Source of the DNA: Bacillus ndiopicus
GTDB lineage: Bacteria; Bacillota; Bacilli; Bacillales_A; Planococcaceae
DNA length: 64,000 bases
Assembly: GCF_000612805.1 (NCBI RefSeq)
Contig: NZ_HG964411.1
Location: 1-64,000, forward strand
Direction of reading: 5' to 3'
Shown piece by piece: positions 58,211-64,000 of the stretch; position 1 is the first letter of the stretch, and each line of letters starts with the position of its first letter. A program made the translations under genes and the position numbers. The notes under the pieces were generated by a model. The model saw nothing but the letters and a program-made list of their open reading frames with translations. It was not told the origin of the DNA and searched no databases.

Positions 58211-58227
58211 GCGGAATCACGCAATTG
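58211..58227 (+). repeat. short accessory-region repeat, copy A
   Basis: GCGGAATCACGCAATTG. The upstream CCGCA forms a 5-base stem with its TGCGG. It lies about 50 bases before the small membrane gene at 58278. Related copies are at 60812-60828 and 62871-62887. Confidence 0.7.
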
Positions 58228-58277
58228 CTTTTCAATTTGCTCTAGATAGAATTAAAAGAAAAGGAATGTACATATCT

Positions 58278-58457
58278 ATGGCAAATAAAAAAATTACAAC
58301 TGTACTACTGATAGTATGTGTTCTTGGTACAATTGGTACTTTCTATACCGCAATTTTAGATAGGAAGCTAGATTGGTCTGCTTGTTACTTAGCTTTATCA
58401 TCAAGCTACTTTTTATGGTATATTAAACGCAAACGAACGAATAAGACAACTACTTAG
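58278..58457 (+). CDS. small two-helix membrane protein, 59 residues
   Basis: Two hydrophobic helices (residues 6-24 and 33-48) around a short loop, then a basic tail (KRKRTNKTTT). The start may be ATG 58278 or 58266; AAAGGA lies before both, tight for the earlier one. Similar in design, though not clearly in sequence, to the other tiny membrane genes of 58-63 kb. No family recognised. Confidence 0.55.
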   Translation: MANKKITTVLLIVCVLGTIGTFYTAILDRKLDWSACYLALSSSYFLWYIKRKRTNKTTT

Positions 58458-58506
58458 CCTTAAATACACTTTCTCACATCAAACATAAGGAATAGGACTC
58501 TAAATA

Positions 58507-58689
58507 ATGAATAAAAATGTATTAGCAAATCTATGCTTGATATTATGTGCGGTGATTTTCTTAAATAATCTCATTGCTATCTTGTTAAAAACAGAAATTA
58601 ATAAAACAACTTTTATGATGTCCATGCTATTAGCTATTTTGTTACTTATTAACGGCATTGTATATAAACTAAGGACTAAAAACAATTAA
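58507..58689 (+). CDS. small two-helix membrane protein, 60 residues
   Basis: Starts with MNKNVLANLCLILCAVIFL; two helices at about 5-26 and 34-52, then YKLRTKNN. A weak AGGA stands 9 bases before ATG. It follows the previous small membrane gene by 49 bases in the same direction, so the two may form an operon. Family unknown. Confidence 0.5.
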   Translation: MNKNVLANLCLILCAVIFLNNLIAILLKTEINKTTFMMSMLLAILLLINGIVYKLRTKNN

Positions 58690-58745
58690 GATTTTCAGTT
58701 ATATTGGTTGATGTACTTAATAGAATATTGCCCTTTTTAAACGAC

Positions 58746-59210
58746 TTACGGTGTGAGTGCTTTAAACTCTTCTGATCCATAGCCATCTTCTCCAAAGACT
58801 TCAGCAGGTATATTAGATTTTGTGCCACCATAGGATTTCCAGAGTTCTTCAAGCCATAGGAAGCAGGTATCTACAATCACGTCATTGACTTCAAATGGTG
58901 GATTGAACGAATTGAATAGCGGAACTTCAGGCTCTAGCTCCCCCTCTTCACCATATTGAACATCAAACAACGTTCGATATGCTTCAATCGCTTTATTGAG
59001 AACATATAAATCTGGTCCATCCAAATGAATCATAACAGTAAACGTACCGTCCTGTTCTTGATTTGGATGAATACCAATCTGAATAGCGCTTGTTTTTTCT
59101 GGTAAAACCGTGTCTAACGCTTGCAAGGTTATCAAGGCCTGTTCAGAATGGGCTCTAAGAATGGCAAGCAATTCTTTTTGGTAGCTTTCCACACTTATTA
59201 ATTTATCCAA
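58746..59210 (-). CDS. hypothetical protein, 154 residues
   Basis: Acidic, soluble, no signal peptide. Begins MDKLISVESYQKELLAILRA; contains IQIGIHPNQEQDGTFTVMIH near 43-62 and the C-terminal VDTCFLWLEELWKSYGG near 113-129. I recognise no catalytic motif. It may belong to a DUF seen in bacilli near immunity-like genes, but I cannot name it with confidence. GGGG-like site upstream. Confidence 0.6.
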   Translation of the reverse strand: MDKLISVESYQKELLAILRAHSEQALITLQALDTVLPEKTSAIQIGIHPNQEQDGTFTVMIHLDGPDLYVLNKAIEAYRTLFDVQYGEEGELEPEVPLFNSFNPPFEVNDVIVDTCFLWLEELWKSYGGTKSNIPAEVFGEDGYGSEEFKALTP

Positions 59211-59341
59211 TAGTAAAACCCCTTTCTTTTGTTTATTATCTAAATCTGCTCAATTATTTTCAATTAGCATCTAAATAACTCCACAACTCATATAACGATT
59301 AATTTTTTTAAATATTTGGGTGTTTTGATTTTCATAGTTCC

Positions 59342-60172
59342 TTAGCTATCAAATATCGAGAGTAATGCAGGCCAAATTTGTATCGGCACACCACACGAAA
59401 GACAATTTATTTCACTCGTCAAATATGGTAAATCACGAACGAGATTATGTTCACCAACCGTCTCTGCTTGCTCCATCAGCATCTTTTGCTCTACATTCGA
59501 AAATTTTGTAGAGGGGATAACAATGTGCGCCTCCTGTTCTTCATTAAATACAGGATCCTGCGCAAATGCATGTATGCATGTACCTTCTTCATTTGGCCAT
59601 AAATATACATCTTGCGTGCATCTTGGGCATGCAAAAACGTACTCATCTCCCATTGTAAATGTCATCAACATATTCGCCACTTCATACAACCCTTGATAAG
59701 CTACGTTAGCACTAAGAATGTAACGCTTCTCCACATTATCCTCTACAGCATGTGTTGCATAAGCAAGCACCTTATGCCCTAGTAATGCCATCTCACGTAT
59801 CGCTTTTATATATCCACTATAAATGTCTGCACAGGTCGATTCTCCGACATCCTCTGCTAGCTGTGTCCAAGTTGTTGGGAATGGTGCAGTATCATTTCGA
59901 TCACGACTCGCTTCAATAATGCCGCACGTAGTAAATAGCTCAGACCTCACCTTAAGATCTTTTGTTGCACAAGCAATATGTGCCAGATAAGGAACGGCTG
60001 CATATGTAACTGTATAAATTGTATTTTGGTGAAACAAATATTCTTGAAAAAGCTCATCAGCTATTTCTTGATTGTATTCCTGCATCAATTGCTGTAATAG
60101 CGCTGGCACACCTTCCCCAGAGCCATATGGTCCCATCAGCTTGCCCCACACATCACTAGTCCATTCAAGCAA
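59342..60172 (-). CDS. hypothetical protein with two CxxC pairs, 276 residues
   Basis: Starts at TTG with GGAGG 8 bases upstream. The middle has an alpha-helical, HEAT-like part (TVTYAAVPYLAHIACATKDL near 54-73). Two CxxC pairs, FACPRCTQD near 178-186 and INCLSCGVP near 258-266, could bind one zinc ion. Cytoplasmic. Its 5' end lies near a 24-base palindrome (60263-60286). The family is unknown; immunity-protein-like neighbours make an immunity role a possibility only. Confidence 0.6.
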   Translation of the reverse strand: MLEWTSDVWGKLMGPYGSGEGVPALLQQLMQEYNQEIADELFQEYLFHQNTIYTVTYAAVPYLAHIACATKDLKVRSELFTTCGIIEASRDRNDTAPFPTTWTQLAEDVGESTCADIYSGYIKAIREMALLGHKVLAYATHAVEDNVEKRYILSANVAYQGLYEVANMLMTFTMGDEYVFACPRCTQDVYLWPNEEGTCIHAFAQDPVFNEEQEAHIVIPSTKFSNVEQKMLMEQAETVGEHNLVRDLPYLTSEINCLSCGVPIQIWPALLSIFDS

Positions 60173-60262
60173 AACAAGCGCCTCCTTTTGTTAGGATCTA
60201 TTTTATCTATTAATATACTACATCGACCTCTATTTACTAATAATTTAGATAATTCCATAACG

Positions 60263-60286
60263 AATCCTCTTTTTAAAAAGAGGATT
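60263..60286. repeat. 24-base perfect palindrome
   Basis: AATCCTCTTTTT followed by its exact complement, about 90 bases upstream of the gene that starts at 60172. Could be an operator or a short hairpin; no T run. Confidence 0.5.
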
Positions 60287-60393
60287 TCGAGAGAAGGTTC
60301 TATTGTTTCATTACTTAAGTAAGAGAATGAAGTTATTGAAAGCATACGTTACTTGTGCAGAAATGTCTTTGATTAAATACGTTATCTACTGCC

Positions 60394-60627
60394 CTAGAAT
60401 TGTGTTAAACGACCTGATTCACTAGCATAGATACTTCCTATTTTAGGACTTTTACTTTGTACTTTTTTATGATTATTAACCAAATAAATAACAAGTAGGA
60501 AAAAGGCGGCAAACAAACCCCGGAAAAATAAGCTTAAAGCTAAATTATATTCACTAAATAAATTATTGAATGCTACAAATGTTGATAAAAAGCAAATAAC
60601 AAAAACTATACCATTGCGAATTATAAT
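60394..60627 (-). CDS. small two-helix membrane protein, 77 residues, non-ATG start
   Basis: The frame encodes IIIRNGIVFVICFLSTFVAF (first helix), FFRGLFAAFFLLVIYLV (second helix) and a hydrophilic tail SKSPKIGSIYASESGRLTQF. No ATG, GTG or TTG fits; the strong AGGTGAGG stands just before ATT (60627) in frame. Either ATT is the start or the start codon has mutated. The membrane layout is the same as in neighbouring genes. Confidence 0.5.
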   Translation of the reverse strand: MIIRNGIVFVICFLSTFVAFNNLFSEYNLALSLFFRGLFAAFFLLVIYLVNNHKKVQSKSPKIGSIYASESGRLTQF

Positions 60628-60811
60628 ATTTACCTCACCTTCTGCACTTTAACTATTCACCGAGTAAAATAATCATGCAGTATTTTTCCTCTTGTTTTGG
60701 CAATAGCAATGTTTTCTCTATAGCTATATAAAGAGAAGTTTTTCTTAAATTATTTCATACTACCATTACCTATATCAAAATAGCCATTGCGTGATTCCGC
60801 ATGAAATTTAT

Positions 60812-60828
60812 GCGGAATCATGCAATTG
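60812..60828 (+). repeat. short accessory-region repeat, copy B
   Basis: GCGGAATCATGCAATTG within a near-perfect 19-base inverted repeat (60786-60828 region, 17 of 19 pairs). It extends with TTAATGCGGGG shared with copy C (one change). It lies about 60 bases before the gene at 60890. Confidence 0.7.
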
Positions 60829-60889
60829 TTAATGCGGGGCTAGTTATGTATATTTTTAACTAAGAGATAAACATGAAAAAGGAGCAAAC

Positions 60890-61078
60890 ATGAAACGGAT
60901 TATAATTGGCATACTATTTGCCGTTTGCTTTATGTCAGGTATGTGGTTGATTGACCAATTGATGGAGAAGAATTTTTATAGATATTTAGCGGTTGGATTA
61001 TTATGCTTCCTGCTCTATACAATCCATCGGTTATTTATCTCAATTAACAGCTATAAAAAAGTAGAGGGAAAGTGCTAA
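60890..61078 (+). CDS. small two-helix membrane protein, 62 residues
   Basis: Helices about 4-22 and 35-50, tail with KKVEGKC. AAGGAG stands 5-6 bases before ATG. Belongs to the cluster of small membrane genes and follows repeat copy B. Family unknown. Confidence 0.6.
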   Translation: MKRIIIGILFAVCFMSGMWLIDQLMEKNFYRYLAVGLLCFLLYTIHRLFISINSYKKVEGKC

Positions 61079-61083
61079 GGTAT

Positions 61084-61252
61084 ATGTTCAAAAAAATATT
61101 AATTATTCTACTATTTATTTTAACAAATATATGCGGTGGTCTAGCCATCAATCATTTCTTTAAAGATAACGGATATATTCGCTTTCTTTTTTCTCGACAT
61201 ATTCATTACAACACTGCTCACTGTATTCCAAGCTATAACTAGAAAAATATAA
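61084..61252 (+). pseudogene. frameshifted small membrane gene
   Basis: The ATG frame gives a helix MFKKILIILLFILTNICGG and then stops at 61240-61242. Removing one base in the TTTCTTTTTTCTC run near 61185-61197 restores a second hydrophobic helix, DIFITTLLTVFQAITRKI, ending at 61252. That would make 55 residues, with the same two-helix design as the gene 5 bases upstream. Mutation, slippage or sequencing error are all possible. Confidence 0.45.
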
Positions 61253-61273
61253 GAAAGGAGCTGCCCCATCACA

Positions 61274-61483
61274 ATGTTCTCATTCTATAAACAAGACCCA
61301 ACATATATTAAATGTTCACTAGTCAGCATGTTATTTTTAATAATGGTCTTCATAACCACAGCTATCCTTGCCATTATAGATAAAGATCTATTCTTTATTG
61401 CGCTTTATTTAACAGGGGTTTTAACAAGCTCTATTTCTAGTATAGTTTTATATCGCAGATATAAGAGGCTTCCGAAATGCTAA
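61274..61483 (+). CDS. small two-helix membrane protein, 69 residues
   Basis: Helices about 15-37 and 42-60, ending IVLYRRYKRLPKC. AAAGGAG lies 13 bases before ATG, longer than ideal. The C-terminal part YLTGVLTSSISSIVLYRRY is similar to the remnant at 62931, so it has a decayed paralogue. Family unknown. Confidence 0.55.
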   Translation: MFSFYKQDPTYIKCSLVSMLFLIMVFITTAILAIIDKDLFFIALYLTGVLTSSISSIVLYRRYKRLPKC

Positions 61484-61520
61484 AAAACAAAATATATTTG
61501 TTTATATTTCAGGCTTACTC

Positions 61521-62207
61521 TCATCCGATATATCCTGCTAATACAAGAGCCTCTAAATATTCTTGAAACCATTCATCTTCTAAATTGATATCCTCTTTAG
61601 TAATTGTTGATCCCGCTACAAATAATTCTGCAGCAATTTTTTTACACTCACCTTGCTGTGTGTAACCTAATAAAGTGTTATTATCTTTACTTTCTAGTGC
61701 AATTCGAATTAATTTTCCTTGCATTATATTAATAGACAATAAATCATTTTCAGTTTCAACTATAAAATCTTCACTAGCTAGTGCTTTTTGTGTCTGTCTC
61801 TCTTCGTCAGAGTATAGGCTGTTTAATATATTAGAATCAGATATTTCATACATCTTAACAATATTACTTACATCAACCATTAGGTCATCAATTAAACCGA
61901 AATAAGTATGATCGTTTACTATTTCTTTAGCTAGATACTTATTTTTAAAAACCTCTTCTATCTCTTGTAATGTAAATGCTTTATAGGTTATACTCAATTT
62001 TTTATATTTTTCAAACAATTCTTTGATTCTTTCAAGGTACTTGTCATTTTCATCGTATCGTCTAAAATACATTGTGTTTCTCCTCATATTTAGTAGCATG
62101 CGCTTCAAGTGATGCATGGAACCTATCATTGCTGCTAATGATAATGTTTGTGTTTCATTTAAAGCAGCCAAATTAAATTTAAATCTTTTGTTTAGTAGAT
62201 TTCTCAT
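61521..62207 (-). CDS. hypothetical protein, 228 residues
   Basis: Soluble and helix-rich, with a basic N-terminal third (KRFKFNLAALNE, then MHHLKRMLLNMRRNTMYFRR) and an acidic C-terminal half (TKEDINLEDEWFQEYLEALV). No signal peptide, membrane segment or known motif. Lies among the small membrane genes in the minus direction. I do not recognise it. Confidence 0.6.
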   Translation of the reverse strand: MRNLLNKRFKFNLAALNETQTLSLAAMIGSMHHLKRMLLNMRRNTMYFRRYDENDKYLERIKELFEKYKKLSITYKAFTLQEIEEVFKNKYLAKEIVNDHTYFGLIDDLMVDVSNIVKMYEISDSNILNSLYSDEERQTQKALASEDFIVETENDLLSINIMQGKLIRIALESKDNNTLLGYTQQGECKKIAAELFVAGSTITKEDINLEDEWFQEYLEALVLAGYIG

Positions 62208-62276
62208 CAGACGCTAAATATCACCAAAATATAGATTCGCATTAAATACTATAGTGTATAGCTGGTTCTTTAACTT

Positions 62277-62453
62277 CTATGTTCTCTTCCTGCTATCAAA
62301 CAAACCCCTTAAAAGAAAAAACACTACAAAAAACGCCAATGATTGTATAATATTTTCTCCCCATAAAATGTTTCCTGTCCTACGATAATCAAAAAAGATG
62401 AAGCTAGTAAGTAAAAGAATAAATAAAGGAATTAAAATCAAAACTCTTTTTAT
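62277..62453 (-). CDS. small two-helix membrane protein, start codon uncertain
   Basis: The frame gives KRVLILIPLFILLLTSFIFF, a loop and SLAFFVVFFLLRGLFDSRKRT to TAG at 62277. An in-frame TAG precedes ATA (62453), which sits where ATG would be expected; the first ordinary start is TTG at 62441 (54 residues). Either the start has mutated or a rare start is used. Confidence 0.4.
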   Translation of the reverse strand: MKRVLILIPLFILLLTSFIFFDYRRTGNILWGENIIQSLAFFVVFFLLRGLFDSRKRT

Positions 62454-62640
62454 CTAAATCACATCCATAATTATCTATATAGTATTTTTTCTGGTATTCA
62501 TAATTACTATAACACAATTCATATCTCTTAATTTTTTCAGCTCTACTAATCAAACTACATCTAAAGGAGGTGGGGGGACTCTTTCAGAAAATATGTAATA
62601 ACAAAAATCGACATCACATTCCTATCGCTAAACATATGTA

Positions 62641-62778
62641 TTAATCAACTACCCACGATGCCATTATTAACAAAACCCCTATTACAATGGTAATATATAG
62701 AGGGTTACCAATTTTGGATTTACTAAAAACTACGTATACTATTCCTGTAAGCCCCATTATTACAAATAATTTTATCAT
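62641..62778 (-). CDS. small two-helix membrane protein, 45 residues
   Basis: MIKLFVIMGLTGIVYVVF, a short polar turn, then PLYITIVIGVLLIMASWVVD. GAGG stands 7 bases before the ATG at 62778 and only 1 base before the one at 62784, so I prefer 62778. Too short for ordinary gene finding. Confidence 0.5.
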   Translation of the reverse strand: MIKLFVIMGLTGIVYVVFSKSKIGNPLYITIVIGVLLIMASWVVD

Positions 62779-62870
62779 TTTCATTCCTCTACATACTTCG
62801 TTTTAGCCATATTTCTTACTCTACTCTATTTTAGCTCAAATAAATCAAAAGACAATTGGATGATACCGCA

Positions 62871-62887
62871 CCGGAATCACGCAATTG
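62871..62887 (+). repeat. short accessory-region repeat, copy C
   Basis: CCGGAATCACGCAATTG, then TTAATGCGAGG as in copy B (one change). It lies about 45 bases before the gene remnant at 62931. Confidence 0.7.
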
Positions 62888-62930
62888 TTAATGCGAGGAT
62901 GAGTGTGTATAGTTTTGGGTATAGGCAGAT

Positions 62931-62999
62931 TTAACAGGTATTGTGACAGACTCTATTTCGTTTATAGTTTTATATAGAAAATACGTAAAAGCTAAATGA
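62931..62999 (+). pseudogene. remnant of a small membrane gene paralogous to 61274
   Basis: An open stretch of 22 codons, LTGIVTDSISFIVLYRKYVK..., with 13 of 21 identities to the C-terminus of the gene at 61274. The N-terminal half is missing. It follows repeat copy C, supporting a shared origin with the gene-plus-repeat units. Confidence 0.5.
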
Positions 63000-63065
63000 A
63001 TATTCTTCCTTGTACACTCATAATTCAACAAAAACAATTGTTTTGCCAAACATTTAATATAGAGA

Positions 63066-63110
63066 CAGGGTATTTAGAAAGATTTTGCCATTCTAAACAC
63101 CCTGATTTTT
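63066..63110 (+). terminator. terminator, plus-strand oriented
   Basis: CAGGGTATTTAGAA pairs with TTCTAAACACCCTG around a 10-11 base loop, followed by ATTTTT. It fits the unit of the decayed gene at 62931. Confidence 0.7.
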
Positions 63111-63147
63111 CAGCGGACATCGTAACTATATAAAAGAGGCAACTAAT

Positions 63148-64000
63148 TTACATCAAATAGCCATTCAATGCTCGACTAAATTTTTCATACAATAAATAAT
63201 ATTGATACTTACACATATTTATTTTAGATTCGGCACGCTGTATATCGCGATTTATTTTATCTATTTCTATCCTTGTAACAAATCCTAGATTAAACTGAAT
63301 TTCTAAATCCTCTTTATCTATTATTAAAGCCTCTTTAGACCCTTGTAAATCTTCCATCTGTGTGAATATCGTATCTTGCTCTAAATCTAATTTTTTTACT
63401 TTAGCCTGTATTTCTTTCAAAAGCGTTTCTTTTTCATATTGTGTCGCCTGCCAGTTATAATAGTAGTAGTCTTTTAAATGCGTTTTATCAGAATCAGTAT
63501 TCGTATAATGTTCTTGACCTAATCGAATATCCTCCTCTATGGCTCTCACGCTAAACATCCTATTAATTTGACTTTCTAAATTGCTAATTGATAATTTTTC
63601 TATTGCTACATCTATTTTTTCAAGATTTATTTTTTGATCAAATGGTAATCCTATTTCCGATTTTAACTCTTCCATATAAAATTGATATGCTCTTTCTTTT
63701 TCACTCAATTTCTGTTCTAGCATTTGAATTTCATTACTCTTTTTTTCAAAATCCTTATAATGAATTAAGCCATGTTCCTTCATTACAGTAAAATCTTGAA
63801 TATCACTTTGTATATACAATAACTCCATTTTAAGCTGCTCTATTTCTTCCTCCAATAATAGCAACGTAATATATTTTTGAGAAATATAATATTTAATTGC
63901 CTCGGTTGTTCGCTCTAGCTCAATTTGACTTTTATTTTTATCTATTTCAGCTGTAATAGCCGCTTTATTTAACTCTTCTCTTTGCAATTCGATTTTTTCC
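63148..64000 (-). CDS. TolC-like outer-membrane-efflux family protein, partial
   Basis: The frame is open past the right edge, so the N-terminus lies outside. Two helical repeats are visible. The first (KYYISQKYITLLLLEEEI, KEHGLIHYKDFEK, ending ELKSEIGLP) and the second (DKEDLEIQFNLGFVTRIEID, ending SRALNGYL) show the TolC duplication with its GLxxxxD step. A TolC-type protein is unusual in a Gram-positive cell; members in Firmicutes are thought to work with secretion or efflux systems. Coiled coil elsewhere is possible. Confidence 0.65.
   Translation of the reverse strand, partial: EKIELQREELNKAAITAEIDKNKSQIELERTTEAIKYYISQKYITLLLLEEEIEQLKMELLYIQSDIQDFTVMKEHGLIHYKDFEKKSNEIQMLEQKLSEKERAYQFYMEELKSEIGLPFDQKINLEKIDVAIEKLSISNLESQINRMFSVRAIEEDIRLGQEHYTNTDSDKTHLKDYYYYNWQATQYEKETLLKEIQAKVKKLDLEQDTIFTQMEDLQGSKEALIIDKEDLEIQFNLGFVTRIEIDKINRDIQRAESKINMCKYQYYLLYEKFSRALNGYLM

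Noticed and set aside
60136..60345. 69-codon minus-strand frame overlapping the start of the gene at 60172
   Set aside because: An internal ATG (60258) has a fair GAGG site, but the product would overlap the next gene by 37 bases and has no recognisable features; a leader peptide cannot be excluded.

Overview
The window reads as chromosome from a low-GC, endospore-forming Gram-positive bacterium of the Bacillales. I infer a Lysinibacillus/Solibacillus-like Planococcaceae member, from gene content and order rather than any database search. Its backbone is the Bacillus subtilis pth-to-lysS neighbourhood written backwards, so nearly all conserved genes are on the minus strand. Going down in coordinates the order is pth, fin, mfd, spoVT, yabM, yabN(mazG), yabO(rqcP), yabP, yabQ, divIC, yabR, spoIIE, tilS, hpt, ftsH, coaX, hslO, a yacD-like foldase, cysK, pabB, pabA, pabC, folP, folB, folK, dusB and lysS. 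The first 82 bases carry a consensus promoter and an rRNA-leader-like sequence pointing left, so an rRNA operon probably starts just outside the window, as it does after lysS in B. subtilis.

Layout. 0.4-2.1 kb: a small unknown gene and a lipoprotein with a zinc-protease motif. 2.3-11 kb: lysS, dusB, the compact folate and p-aminobenzoate operon (many overlaps of 1-8 bases) and cysK. 11.1-17 kb: a five-gene oligopeptide ABC importer inserted between cysK and the foldase gene. 17.4-26.9 kb: foldase, Hsp33, pantothenate kinase, FtsH, HPRT, TilS and SpoIIE. 27.3-38.1 kb: a tellurium-type stress island. It has three TerD-like proteins and TerC in one unit behind an extracytoplasmic-function-type promoter. 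A second unit holds a HpcH-type lyase, a PRTase, a StiP/Pelota-type protein, a HAD phosphatase, YceG and TelA, and a convergent TerD-superfamily gene faces it.

38.5-41 kb: yabR, divIC and yabQP. 41-48.6 kb: an accessory block on the plus strand with a GAF/degenerate-GGDEF/EAL protein, a pentapeptide-repeat protein and an ABC-2 exporter, plus two decayed genes. 48.6-58.1 kb: the core block from a short CWC-type cysteine-rich gene through rqcP, mazG, yabM, spoVT, mfd and fin to pth. 58.1-64 kb: an accessory region of tiny one- or two-helix membrane proteins (several broken or lacking an ordinary start codon), three unrecognised larger genes and the end of a TolC-like protein. Three copies of one short repeat lie in front of members of this membrane-protein set.

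Regulation visible in the sequence fits a sporulating cell: a Spo0A-type spoIIE promoter with 21-bp spacing, a sigma-G-type promoter before spoVT, a sigma-E-like promoter before yabP and a consensus sigma-A promoter before yabR followed by tandem palindromic repeats. The best candidates for undescribed biology are the small membrane-protein cluster with its shared repeat, the structured element upstream of mfd, and the yabR operator-like repeats. The tellurium-type island is a known kind of system in an unusual place.
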